A stretch of DNA of 64,000 bases, taken from positions 1 through 64,000 of the forward strand of contig JANXSD010000018.1 of the NCBI GenBank assembly GCA_025352785.1, in the 5' to 3' direction. Under the pieces are notes generated by a model. It was given only the letters and a program-made list of their open reading frames with translations. It made no database searches and was not told the origin of the DNA. Of this stretch, positions 38,071-46,758 are shown piece by piece. Each line of letters starts with the position of its first letter. Position 1 is the stretch's first letter. The DNA is from Bacteroidota bacterium (GTDB lineage Bacteria > Bacteroidota > Bacteroidia > AKYH767-A > OLB10). The translations under genes and the position numbers were made by a program.

Positions 38071-38105
38071 GGTTGCAAGAAGTAGCAAAACCACTTCTTG
38101 CAACC
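38071..38105 (-). terminator. Hairpin terminator after the second small exported paralogue
   Basis: A 13-bp perfect stem GGTTGCAAGAAGT / ACTTCTTGCAACC with a short loop lies just past the stop codon at 38113. The following T-run is weak (TTAAATAAAAA). Confidence 0.65.
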
Positions 38106-38112
38106 TTTACTT

Positions 38113-38577
38113 TTATTTCAATATTAAAATCAACTTTATTCTATCCCAATCTTTAATAACTAAATATTTTCCAGCTTGCAAAGTAGCATCTGTAGGAGCG
38201 CCTAATGATTGTAAAAGCGATGGATCTAATGGCAAAGGTGTATCAATTGGGAAAGAAGTAATTTTATTAAAATTAGACATTAATACATCACTCATATCAG
38301 TATATAATACTTCAATTGTCAACGCACCTCTTTCATACGATGCATTCCCATTACAATTTAACCCTGTAGCTACCTTACCTAAAGTTATACCACCTTCCAT
38401 TCTACAAATACCTGGGAAAGCTGCGCATTCACTACGAGGTGATGCAACGGTGAAATTTATATGTATTTGAATTGGTCTAATAATATTTTTTGTTGATGTT
38501 AATTCTGATGCACTTGCAAAAGATGATGATGTTGCCGCGAATAATGCGAGCATGATAAAAAGGATGTTCTTTTTCAT
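38113..38577 (-). CDS. Small exported protein, paralogue of the gene at 37529
   Basis: The protein has 154 residues with a clear signal peptide (about 1-24, ending SFASA). The conserved elements are HINF, a Cys-containing loop CAAFPGICRMEGG, NASYERGALTIEV, PLDPSLLQSLGAP, and a final strand pair GKYLVIKD and IKLILILK. No family was recognised. Compared with its neighbour it has a different Cys pattern, two before and one after the GICR motif rather than clustered after it. Upstream are 335 bp of palindrome-bearing noncoding DNA. Confidence 0.65.
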   Translation of the reverse strand: MKKNILFIMLALFAATSSSFASASELTSTKNIIRPIQIHINFTVASPRSECAAFPGICRMEGGITLGKVATGLNCNGNASYERGALTIEVLYTDMSDVLMSNFNKITSFPIDTPLPLDPSLLQSLGAPTDATLQAGKYLVIKDWDRIKLILILK

Positions 38578-38912
38578 ATTGTTTTTTTTAGTTGTTAGAA
38601 TTTAATTCAACTTCTACGCAGTTGTATGCTGTTCCTCTAAAACTTTTAAAGTTTTAGAGGCCGTTGGTAAATTTTAAGGTGTAAAACACCTTCGCTTTAT
38701 TTCATATTTAGTCATGCTTTCATTTTAAATTATTAGTACACTATTTTTTATTCTAGGGGAAATTCGATTACTGAATACATGACGAAAATAGTTGGTAGGA
38801 AAGTGTCCAGTTATTTGTAAACGCTTAACAACTAACAATAAATTGTTAATTAAAAAAAAATAAAAATGCCAGACAAAAAAGTATTGTCTGGCATACATTA
38901 AGAAGTAATAAA
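38578..38912. other. 335-bp noncoding region with two palindromes and a terminator
   Basis: It holds a 27-bp palindrome at 38634-38660 (arms CCTCTAAAACTTT / AAAGTTTTAGAGG), a second at 38676-38692 (AAGGTGT-AAA-ACACCTT), and the terminator of the Omp28-type gene at its right end. The remainder is AT-rich with no gene seen. The first two palindromes have no T-run. Confidence 0.7.
38866..38894 (-). terminator. Terminator of the Omp28/DUF6029 transcription unit
   Basis: ATGCCAGACA pairs perfectly with TGTCTGGCAT. On the minus strand the stem is followed by TTTTATTTTTTTTTA. It lies 19 bp past the stop at 38913. Confidence 0.88.
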
Positions 38913-39752
38913 TTAATTAATAAGTTTTTTCTCTTCTACTTGTAACACCTCTTTCGTGTTGTCGTTAATAAGAATAGCATAAATATAAACTTGAGTTGGA
39001 TTGATGTCATTGCGCATTAATTTAGCACTATACGTTCGTGATAACAATTGACCTGCTGTCATTGCACCTTGGCTTTGACCAAAACTACCATTCAGAGATC
39101 CACGTAAAACATGACGATGTATGTAAAATTGCACATCAACAGTTCCGTCTTTTTGCCAATTCACAATACTATCTTCTACCACAAAAACACAAATACTAAC
39201 TGGATCTGTTAATGCATTTATCGCTTTAATATCGATGGTGCTCGAAACAGTACTATCTGTTGCATTAAATGAATTAGTAATTTTAAGAGAGGCGTCAGCA
39301 ACTTTGGTTAGTTGATCAGTAATAGCAGGTTCCCATGTAGGCCAATCCAAATCAATTGTTCCGCCACCGATTATCGACCTATTGATAATACCTTTAGGGT
39401 AGGTAGATCCTATTCCAAATGCAGTTGTAATATCATCACCAACAGGAGTTCTAAAATCATAAGCAAACGATCCATTTGGATGCGGTTGTGGTTTAGCAAA
39501 AAATCCTGAATGGATCGACAACACAACCAAACGACTTCCAAACTGACCTTGTAATCGTAGTGCCTCTGCATGAGCTTGTGGACAGGCTACACAAGTATGT
39601 CCAGTGAAGTCTTCCAATAAAATATTTCGAACAATGGAATCTTGACTTGTAGTATCTATGGTTCCAACAACTCCATAAGGACTATCGATTTTATCACAAC
39701 TATTAAATAGTAATGCAGATGATGCAAATACCATTAAAATTATTTTTTTCAT
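38913..39752 (-). CDS. Omp28-type lipoprotein with thioredoxin-like fold
   Basis: The protein has 279 residues. A lipoprotein signal ends in LLFNSC (Cys about 19). The thioredoxin-like part opens with ILLEDFTGHTCVACPQAHAEA, holding a CxxC motif (CVAC), and continues with RLVVLSIHSG and TYPKGIINR, the cis-Pro-type loop. This is the layout of Omp28-related proteins of Bacteroidota. The role is unknown; outer-membrane or periplasmic redox or disulfide handling is plausible. The gene lies 45 bp behind a DUF6029 barrel gene without a terminator between them, so they are co-transcribed. A second Omp28-type gene and a TlpA-type gene lie just upstream, giving three CxxC proteins around one outer-membrane protein. 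Confidence 0.82.
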   Translation of the reverse strand: MKKIILMVFASSALLFNSCDKIDSPYGVVGTIDTTSQDSIVRNILLEDFTGHTCVACPQAHAEALRLQGQFGSRLVVLSIHSGFFAKPQPHPNGSFAYDFRTPVGDDITTAFGIGSTYPKGIINRSIIGGGTIDLDWPTWEPAITDQLTKVADASLKITNSFNATDSTVSSTIDIKAINALTDPVSICVFVVEDSIVNWQKDGTVDVQFYIHRHVLRGSLNGSFGQSQGAMTAGQLLSRTYSAKLMRNDINPTQVYIYAILINDNTKEVLQVEEKKLIN

Positions 39753-39797
39753 GCTCTTGATTTAAAGATACTAAGTTATGAAGGATGAAGCTACTTT

Positions 39798-41444
39798 TTA
39801 AAATCTACTTGTAATATTTATATTAAACCCATTACTAGCGTAAACTTGTCGGCACACGCCCCCTACACACAATAGGCCACCTCTTTGGCGTGCATAACTC
39901 AATCCTATAGTTGTTGCATTCGCTGAATATGAAAATCCTACATTATAAAAATGGAATCGTTTTTCACTGTCACCATTTCCGTAATTCCATTCATCAAATG
40001 CATTAACAGCCCAATGAGGAGCAACAGTAAATTCGACCAATCCCATTGCCCAGTTTCCTCTATCTTGTTCTGTAGATAGATGTTGAATTTCCAATCGAAT
40101 ACTTTTTAAAGGAGTTATTTTTTTAGTAATATCTACAACTGCAATATGTGCTGTTACTTGTTGGTAATCGGTTTTACCTTCAATTTTATTCTTATCATAA
40201 ACTTGATAAATATAGGTAGCTATTAATTTTAAACTTTTACTGATTTTTTTATTGACTTCCACGCTAAAATCTTGGTAGAAAATATTATTACCCATCGAGA
40301 AAATTTTACTTTCATAACCAAGAGTATCATTACTTGCCGGAGTTCGATAAATATCACTTACGGTAGATGCATTTAAGCTTAATGTAGTTCCATAATGTCC
40401 TCCCAATTTAGAATTAGGTTTTAGGGAATAATATATTTCACCAGAATATCCAGACTCTCCTTGTGGTTGCGTTGCGTTTGGATATAATGTACTTAAACGA
40501 TAGGTATATTGTTTACTGATAGCAGGCAAATAATTAATAGATAAGTTATTTAGACTGGCACCTCTTTCAGAGCGAAAGCTCATATTATCAAGCCACTTAC
40601 TTGTCACCTTTATTCCTAGTCCTTTCTTTGCATAAGTTGCATTTAAATAAATAGCCTGACCAGGTTTATATATATAGTGGTTATTTAATGATGGATCATT
40701 AATTTTATATGCGTATTCTCCATTGAATGAAAATTTATTATAGATTAAACTTACTCTTCCAGCACTTGCACCCACATTTTCTGGTAATACACGTGATGCA
40801 ACATTATCTTTTTCATATTTACTTACGAAGCTTCCGCCAAGAGCAATTTTTAATTTTTTAGCATCCCATCCTGGCAAAAAATCATTAAGTTGAAAATCGC
40901 CATCAATCCCTCTCACCAAACCAGCACCTTTTATGAAATAAACCTTTTGCTCACCAATAAATGCTTTAACAGTTACCCCTTTAAACGGCACATATTGCAC
41001 TCTCAACCCATCGAAGGCATTATCAATCCCTAATGATTTCTGTTCGTATGTACGCAAGATCAATCCATTTCCAAATTGTTCGTAAAAATTTCCTGCTGTA
41101 ATTGTTAAATTATCACTGGTAAAACTTGCGAATCGATAGGCAATACCGCTTCCTTTATATCCGGCATCAAAACCTAAGAGCGGATTTTGATATGCTTCAT
41201 ATCGAATTCCAGCAGAAAAATTATTGTAATTATAATTCAGATTTAAAAATCCGTTACTTAATATTTTTTCGCTCACAGCAGGAGCTTCAATTGCTGAATC
41301 TGCTTTATATGTTTGTGCATTTATCTCAAAATTTCCAGTAAAATTTGAAACACCTGTTGGAGATTGAGCATGAGTAACATTCCATTTACACATTATAGTT
41401 ATAATAATCAGTAAATAGAAATTACAATTTTTTAATAGACGCAT
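39798..41444 (-). CDS. DUF6029-like outer-membrane beta-barrel protein
   Basis: The protein has 548 residues with a signal peptide ending in THAQ (about residue 27). It has many amphipathic strands alternating aromatic and polar residues (FSAGIRYEAYQNP, LTITAGNFYEQFGNGLILRTYE) and ends in a strand with C-terminal Phe (NINITSRF), as outer-membrane barrels do. The motif G-N-F-Y-E-Q-F-G-x-G-L-x-L-R-x-Y-E is what I associate with the DUF6029 family, found only in Bacteroidota. Function unknown. It is followed by the Omp28-type gene and preceded by a TlpA-type gene; this neighbourhood suggests a linked envelope function. Confidence 0.72.
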   Translation of the reverse strand: MRLLKNCNFYLLIIITIMCKWNVTHAQSPTGVSNFTGNFEINAQTYKADSAIEAPAVSEKILSNGFLNLNYNYNNFSAGIRYEAYQNPLLGFDAGYKGSGIAYRFASFTSDNLTITAGNFYEQFGNGLILRTYEQKSLGIDNAFDGLRVQYVPFKGVTVKAFIGEQKVYFIKGAGLVRGIDGDFQLNDFLPGWDAKKLKIALGGSFVSKYEKDNVASRVLPENVGASAGRVSLIYNKFSFNGEYAYKINDPSLNNHYIYKPGQAIYLNATYAKKGLGIKVTSKWLDNMSFRSERGASLNNLSINYLPAISKQYTYRLSTLYPNATQPQGESGYSGEIYYSLKPNSKLGGHYGTTLSLNASTVSDIYRTPASNDTLGYESKIFSMGNNIFYQDFSVEVNKKISKSLKLIATYIYQVYDKNKIEGKTDYQQVTAHIAVVDITKKITPLKSIRLEIQHLSTEQDRGNWAMGLVEFTVAPHWAVNAFDEWNYGNGDSEKRFHFYNVGFSYSANATTIGLSYARQRGGLLCVGGVCRQVYASNGFNINITSRF

Positions 41445-41478
41445 TTATTGGATAGATTATTTATAAGGATGGGCTAAA

Positions 41479-41516
41479 ATAAAAACAGGGAATCAAATAG
41501 TGATGATCCCCTTGTA
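41479..41516 (-). terminator. Terminator after the TlpA-type gene
   Basis: On the minus strand ACAAGGGGATCA pairs with TGATTCCCTGT (one bulge, one G-U) and is followed by TTTTTATTTT. It lies 20 bp past the TlpA-type stop codon and before the DUF6029 start. Confidence 0.8.
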
Positions 41517-41535
41517 TTTTTTTTTGAACATAGAA

Positions 41536-42042
41536 TTATTTACCAGTCAATTTCTTTATCTCTTCATAAAGTTTTTCTTCATCGCCTGGCGCATAGGAAT
41601 TATGCTGAGCAATCATTTTTCCTTTGCCATCAAACAAAAAAGTATGTGGAACATTATTAACATTCATGGCTCTTCTAAAATCACTGTTAGGATCGAGATA
41701 CACTTCAAAATCCCAATTTTTTCCAGCAACAAATGGTCCTACGGAGGCCATTGTACGTGTATCATCAATAGAAATTGCGAAAACTTTAACACCCGTTTCC
41801 TCTTTCCAATCGTTATAGTTCTCAGCAATGGCTGTTAATTCAGCAACGCAAGGTTTACACCAAGTGGCCCAAAAATCGATTATGAAAGGCTTACCATCAT
41901 TATTAAAAGTGGAAGTATTAATATTTTTTCCCTCGACTGATTTCACATTTGCAGATGCAACATCTGTATTTTTAGTAGTATTTTGAGCCGTTACAGCATA
42001 AATATTCATCAACAATAATGCAACAACAAGAATTCTTTTCAT
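41536..42042 (-). CDS. TlpA-family thioredoxin-like protein
   Basis: The protein has 168 residues with a signal peptide (1-19, ending VTAQ). The redox motif is FIIDFWATWCKPCVAEL (WCKPC), followed by VKVFAISIDDTRT and the cis-Pro loop NVPHTFLFDGKGKM. This is the standard TlpA/ResA-like periplasmic thiol-disulfide oxidoreductase fold. It probably reduces or isomerises disulfides of exported proteins. It sits between a DUF6029 barrel gene and an Omp28-type T9SS cargo, each with CxxC or Cys-rich features. It has its own terminator on both sides, so it forms a single-gene transcription unit. Confidence 0.9.
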   Translation of the reverse strand: MKRILVVALLLMNIYAVTAQNTTKNTDVASANVKSVEGKNINTSTFNNDGKPFIIDFWATWCKPCVAELTAIAENYNDWKEETGVKVFAISIDDTRTMASVGPFVAGKNWDFEVYLDPNSDFRRAMNVNNVPHTFLFDGKGKMIAQHNSYAPGDEEKLYEEIKKLTGK

Positions 42043-42062
42043 ATTTTTTAATTTGACAGATA

Positions 42063-42098
42063 TAATAAAGGATCTAGTAATATACTAGATCCTTTATT
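42063..42098 (-). terminator. Terminator of the large Omp28-type gene
   Basis: A 16-bp perfect stem (core AAAGGATCTAGTA / TACTAGATCCTTT) with a 3-nt loop is followed on the minus strand by ATTATA. It lies 19 bp past the stop at 42117. Confidence 0.8.
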
Positions 42099-42116
42099 AT
42101 TTATAATTAACAATAA

Positions 42117-44222
42117 TTATTTTTCAAGAACTACTTTCTTAGTGATGATTTTACCATCGGCATTAATATTTACGAAATATACTCCTGATGCTTGTGCGGA
42201 TAAATCAATTTTTATAGCGTTATCACGTTTTACACTTTCGAATTCGCTAACAAGCTTACCTGTATTATCAGTAATTGAAATTTTTACAGTATTTGATTTT
42301 ACTGATTCAAGATTGATAAATACATCTCCTCTTGTAGGTGTTGGGAACAATGATATTTGTTGTTCGGCAGAAGGTGCATCAATCCCTGTAACAGTATTGA
42401 TATTTATTTCATCAAGATAAAGATTGTTACCGTAATCAGATGTTGCTCGAAAGTTTACAATAACTTCTGGTTGACCAATAAATGCAATAAGATTTGCATT
42501 ATTAATTGACCATTCTGAAGTAACTACTGGACTTGTTGGAGTAAATGCTGTGGATGCATTTATAAGTGTTGCTAATGAAGCGCCGGATTCATCAAAAACG
42601 GATGTCCAGTTTTGACCACAATCAGACGAAACTAATACTTCTAATCGATCATTTTCAGTACCGCCTAATCCAGCTTTTGCAATTTTGAAATCAAGCGTAG
42701 CAGAGGTCACATTTGATAAATTTAATTTAGGGGAATACATTTCATCAACATCTCCTGCAGGGCTAAACCAAAAATCCATTTTAGCTGATCCACTTGAAGC
42801 GGAATAACCAGTAGTTATACGAGTCCAACCATAAGTTGCACCACCATTAATGCGAGTCCAGTTTGTAGGCGGGAATACTGTAGAATTAAATCCTTCAACC
42901 AATGGAGGTAAGATTGGGGAAGTTAAATTTGCAGTAATTTTTTTAGTGTAAACATTATTTGCAGCATCATTATCTAAAGTACCATTCACAGCTGTAATAG
43001 TTGCTGAAAATGTATTGACTCCTGCAATTAACGGTGATTGAGTTGGTAAAGGAATCGTCACAGTATTACCCACTGCAATTGTACCGTTCCATGTAGTCAA
43101 TACAGCAGTTCCAGTGTTGAGTTTATACGATATATCAAGAGATGAAATCACTGATGTACCAATATTTTTCACATCTATTGATGGAGTGTAAGAAGTTGTA
43201 CATGTTACATCGATACTTGGAGAGGTTATTACTTCAGCATCAATAGCTAAAGGTATAGGCTCGCTAATAGCAGCTTGGTGTACTAATTTGTTTGCAAATG
43301 TTAAACTTACAGCAGCAGTAGTAGCAGTAGTTACATCTGAAAGTAATACAGCCGTTCCATTAATACTTGAAACAGTTGTTCCAGCTGCAATTCCTGTTCC
43401 TGATACGTTTGTTCCAATTGCCACTCCAGGTACAACAGCTGAAAGTGTTAAAGCTTTAGTTCCAGATGTAATAGCTCCTGTTCCTGTAAAGGTTGTATTA
43501 TCTTGAATAAAACATACAATAGCAAGTTGACCTTTACTATAAGTAAATGTAGGTACTTTTATTGCAAAATTGTAAGACTGAGTTTGACCAACTGTCCAAC
43601 TTGTTCCTAATGAAGTTCCATTTGCATTTGGAATCATATTACGCATTACGCCATAAAATTCTTTTTCACCATTTGTGCCAGGTGCTGAAGCAAAAGTAAT
43701 TTGTTTCTCAACTAATCCAGTATGTAATACAAGATTTCCAGATACTGCTTGTGTACATATTACTTCCACAGAAATAAAAATAGAATCAAATGTTGCATTA
43801 TAAGTATGCGAAACATTCAAAGTATAAGGCGAAGGAACTGCATAACGATTATCGATAGAATCTTGTCCCCATAAATAAGGCCCTGCATCATACCCTGAAA
43901 CACCATAAGAAGGATCTCTCAACTGATATCCATCACGAACTGCAAAAGGAACTCCAGTTACACTGTAATAAGTCAAGCGAGGAGTTACAAAATTGTTTGT
44001 TTGAGCATTCATAGGATCGGCACCTGGAAAATTGGTTTGATACTTAATAGAAATGACTTTAGAAACGTTTGATGAAAGCAATGCATTAAATGCAGGGTTC
44101 TGACTAGCACATGGCGGGCAAGAAGCATTAGTAAACTCTTCGGCAAGAACCATTCGTTGGCTTTGCGCAGCTACTAGACCTGATAATAACAACGCGATAA
44201 TAGCGAAGTAAAGTTTTTTCAT
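42117..44222 (-). CDS. Omp28-type secreted protein with type A T9SS sorting domain
   Basis: The start chosen is MKKLYFAIIALLLSGLVAAQ at 44222; a longer frame begins at 44282 but its 20 extra codons are not signal-like. The thioredoxin-like N-terminus has MVLAEEFTNASCPPCASQNP with CxxC (CPPC), then VISIKYQTNFPG and VTGVPFAVRDG. A repeat-like middle section (about 250-330) and a beta-sandwich domain follow. The C-terminal domain SLFPTPTRGDVFINLE ... SAQASGVYFVNINADGKIITKKVVLEK (split by text) is type A; note the unusual PTPT in place of PNPT. It belongs with the two other CxxC proteins nearby. Confidence 0.85.
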   Translation of the reverse strand: MKKLYFAIIALLLSGLVAAQSQRMVLAEEFTNASCPPCASQNPAFNALLSSNVSKVISIKYQTNFPGADPMNAQTNNFVTPRLTYYSVTGVPFAVRDGYQLRDPSYGVSGYDAGPYLWGQDSIDNRYAVPSPYTLNVSHTYNATFDSIFISVEVICTQAVSGNLVLHTGLVEKQITFASAPGTNGEKEFYGVMRNMIPNANGTSLGTSWTVGQTQSYNFAIKVPTFTYSKGQLAIVCFIQDNTTFTGTGAITSGTKALTLSAVVPGVAIGTNVSGTGIAAGTTVSSINGTAVLLSDVTTATTAAVSLTFANKLVHQAAISEPIPLAIDAEVITSPSIDVTCTTSYTPSIDVKNIGTSVISSLDISYKLNTGTAVLTTWNGTIAVGNTVTIPLPTQSPLIAGVNTFSATITAVNGTLDNDAANNVYTKKITANLTSPILPPLVEGFNSTVFPPTNWTRINGGATYGWTRITTGYSASSGSAKMDFWFSPAGDVDEMYSPKLNLSNVTSATLDFKIAKAGLGGTENDRLEVLVSSDCGQNWTSVFDESGASLATLINASTAFTPTSPVVTSEWSINNANLIAFIGQPEVIVNFRATSDYGNNLYLDEININTVTGIDAPSAEQQISLFPTPTRGDVFINLESVKSNTVKISITDNTGKLVSEFESVKRDNAIKIDLSAQASGVYFVNINADGKIITKKVVLEK

Positions 44223-44350
44223 GGTATAATGTTTTGAGGGATTAGTTAACAAGTTTAATGGCGTAAATGTAAAAAAAACCAACCGAATTTACCAACTTCG
44301 CTTTCACAAATTCATTTTTATGACACAAATTAAGCCCCCTACTTCGTTAA

Positions 44351-45766
44351 ATGAAATATAAATTCCTTGTTTTTATTTTGTTATTTCTTGGCTTATTAAA
44401 CACTTATGCCCAAGCACCTTATTTTGAAAAAACCTATCCAGAAAGTGGTGCTGATGTTGCTTTTTCTATCCAACAATTAGCTGATAGCAGCCTCTATTTA
44501 GGAGGGTTTAGCGAACAAGGCAGCAATGGTCAATATGATTTTGCATTAAAAAAAGTTACTCCAGATGGGAACTTGATTTGGTCGAAAAATTATGGCACCA
44601 TTTATAATGACCAAGCATTAGGAATGTGTCGAGCAGATTCTACAAACCTAATGATGATTGGCACTACCGAAGACCCAAACAATCAGTTATCTACTGATGT
44701 ACTATTAATTAAAATTGATTCCGCAGGCAACGAGTTATGGCGACATACTTATGGTGGTCCGCAATACGAACAGGCTAAATGGGTTCAGCAAATACAAGAT
44801 GGAGGTTATATTTTTTGTGGATTTGCACCCGATTTATTTGGATCAATAGATACCTATATAGTCAGAATTGATTCAACGGGAACACAGTTATGGGAGTCAT
44901 TTATAGGTGGTGCTCATGTTGAATCTGGTGACCGTATTATTTCAGTCCCAGGAGGGGATTTTATTGTTGCTTCAACCACTACAAACAATGGAAATAGCGA
45001 TGTGAGACTCTCACGAATTGACCAGAATGGAATTGTTGTTTGGGATACCATTACCGGAGATTCATTACAATGTGGAAGTCAGGGGGTATTATTAGATAGC
45101 CACCTAAGACTAATTGTGTTTGGGGAAACAGAAATTTCTCCTTTTTCGAAATATGATTATTTTATTCAGGCCTTCGATTTAAATGGACGTGAATTATGGA
45201 GAAAAACTTTTGGGGGGGGTGGAACAAATGCCCTTTTCGATTTGAAAGAAGATCAAAATGGTGATTTTATTGGAACTGGCTATTCGAACAGTATTGCTGG
45301 GTCCTCTTCTCCATTAAATGTATCAGTAATAAAAGTTGATTCCGCCGCAAATTTAATCTGGGCTAGAGAATATGGTTTTTCAGGAATTGATATTGGTTAT
45401 AGCTTGCTTATTTCACAAGATCAAAGCATTTATATTGGGGGAAGAAGTACCCAAATGGATGATGATTTTTATTTCCTTCATCTTAATCAGAATGGATTAT
45501 TATCCCTCCATGAAAATGAATCAGAAGAAGGTATTGTGTTATACCCGAATCCAGTGAATTACGAACTTTCCATTATTTGGGATAAAAAAATTAAAAGCTG
45601 GAATATCTATAATGCTTGCGGAAAGCCTGTATATTCAATGAAAACCGCTGATAATGAGAACACAACTCATTTAGACACCCAAAAATTTGGTAATGGACTT
45701 TATCTATTAAATGCCAAAATGATTGATGGAACTATGGTATGTAAAAAGATTGTCATCAACCATTAA
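44351..45766 (+). CDS. Secreted seven-repeat beta-propeller-like protein with type A T9SS sorting domain
   Basis: The protein has 471 residues. The signal peptide (1-20) ends NTYAQ. Seven units of about 50 residues follow, each with the pattern DGGY-IxxG, D-(V/A)-xLxKxDxxGNxxWxxxxGG (for example DVLLIKIDSAGNELWRHTYGG), which is the count expected for a seven-bladed propeller. The C-terminal domain VLYPNPVNYELSI ... KFGNGLYLLNAKMIDG is type A. The unit type also occurs in the decayed cyclase gene at 27293. A G8 homopolymer (45212-45219) codes in frame for a glycine run between units 5 and 6. No enzyme motif is seen. The gene following it is another T9SS cargo. Confidence 0.85.
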   Translation: MKYKFLVFILLFLGLLNTYAQAPYFEKTYPESGADVAFSIQQLADSSLYLGGFSEQGSNGQYDFALKKVTPDGNLIWSKNYGTIYNDQALGMCRADSTNLMMIGTTEDPNNQLSTDVLLIKIDSAGNELWRHTYGGPQYEQAKWVQQIQDGGYIFCGFAPDLFGSIDTYIVRIDSTGTQLWESFIGGAHVESGDRIISVPGGDFIVASTTTNNGNSDVRLSRIDQNGIVVWDTITGDSLQCGSQGVLLDSHLRLIVFGETEISPFSKYDYFIQAFDLNGRELWRKTFGGGGTNALFDLKEDQNGDFIGTGYSNSIAGSSSPLNVSVIKVDSAANLIWAREYGFSGIDIGYSLLISQDQSIYIGGRSTQMDDDFYFLHLNQNGLLSLHENESEEGIVLYPNPVNYELSIIWDKKIKSWNIYNACGKPVYSMKTADNENTTHLDTQKFGNGLYLLNAKMIDGTMVCKKIVINH

Positions 45767-45875
45767 TCTTTTATGACTTTTTAGATAATATGATCGGTTG
45801 TTATTGTTATGGACAACATTTTTCCTTATCTTTATCCCTCCAAAGCTAAAAGAATCTGTCAATAATTTTACAAGC

Positions 45876-46589
45876 ATGAAAAAACTTATCCACTTATCAT
45901 TTATTATTTGTGCAATTTTTATAGGATCAAAAAGTCAATCTCAGTCGATCAATCTTTCTAACTTCATCACTACATCGTACGAGGCAACGAATATTTATTC
46001 TATCGATTCACATGTTACAGTCGAGAACACTATTGCTAATCCCATCAACGTTAATGTAGAAAGAACGATTGGATATCTTGTACCAGGGCAGGATGAATTA
46101 TTTTGTTTTGGATCACAATGTTATGCTCCAGGAACAGCTTATTCAACCACACCAACTTCTATTTTAGCTGGTAAATCAGTGGATTTAAAAGCATCCGTAT
46201 CACCAAATGGAAATTCAGGAGTTACTTCATTGCATTATAGAATTATCAATTTTAACAATACAGCTGATTCAATTGGTATTGATTTGAATTTCAATTTTGG
46301 TGCAACAGGAATTTCTGAAAACAAAGAAGATTTTGGAATGTCGAAAGCATTACGTAATCCAGCTGATGGATTTACTTTATTTTCTTACAACCTTCCTGTA
46401 AATGAAGTAAGTGATAAATTAGTAGTATTTAACATGCTTGGATCATTTGTAAAATCGATGGATGTAAATGGTTTGAAAGGAACAATTGTAATGAATACTT
46501 CAGAACTTACTAGTGGAATTTATTTAGTTTCTTACATGAGTGGTAATAAAGTTAGATCAACTTCAAAACTGGTAGTTCGTCATAACTAA
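45876..46589 (+). CDS. T9SS-sorted secreted protein (type A), unknown function
   Basis: The start is placed at ATG 45876 (MKKLIHLSFIICAIFIGSKSQSQ, a good signal peptide). A frame from 45798 adds 26 residues that do not fit a signal sequence. The 237-residue product has a beta-rich region (about 25-150) with one Cys pair (CFGSQC) and a C-terminal type A sorting domain: LRNPADGFTLFSYNL, KLVVFNMLGSFVKSM, LTSGIYLVSYMSG. The usual PNP is NPAD here. No domain beyond the sorting signal was recognised. It lies 109 bp behind the propeller gene, perhaps in one unit, and is followed by a strong terminator. Confidence 0.75.
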   Translation: MKKLIHLSFIICAIFIGSKSQSQSINLSNFITTSYEATNIYSIDSHVTVENTIANPINVNVERTIGYLVPGQDELFCFGSQCYAPGTAYSTTPTSILAGKSVDLKASVSPNGNSGVTSLHYRIINFNNTADSIGIDLNFNFGATGISENKEDFGMSKALRNPADGFTLFSYNLPVNEVSDKLVVFNMLGSFVKSMDVNGLKGTIVMNTSELTSGIYLVSYMSGNKVRSTSKLVVRHN

Positions 46590-46611
46590 GAAAAAATTTA
46601 TTGTTTATGCC

Positions 46612-46648
46612 AAAACGGGAAGATAAATATCTTCCCGTTTTTTTTTAT
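46612..46648 (+). terminator. Strong terminator after the T9SS cargo pair
   Basis: AAAACGGGAAGAT pairs perfectly with ATCTTCCCGTTTT around AAAT and is followed by a long T-run. It lies 22 bp past the stop codon. Confidence 0.92.
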
Positions 46649-46724
46649 GTTTTTCTTATGAAATCAAGTGTCAATTAAAGAGTGAAAAAGACACTAATTA
46701 CTAGTATCGCCTAATAGGATTTTG

Positions 46725-46732
46725 TATCTTTA
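46725..46732 (+). promoter_or_regulatory. Candidate -7 box (TATCTTTA) for maeB
   Basis: TATCTTTA differs from TAnnTTTG in the last base only and lies 26 bp before the ATG. It sits directly behind the upstream terminator, where a promoter is expected. No clear -33 element was seen. Confidence 0.4.
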
Positions 46733-46758
46733 CGCCTCAATAAAATTTCGTAAAAAAT

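Noticed and set aside
41500-41838. A 112-codon plus-strand frame over the TlpA-type gene
   Set aside because: It is antisense to the WCKPC thioredoxin domain and the terminator and has no protein features of its own.
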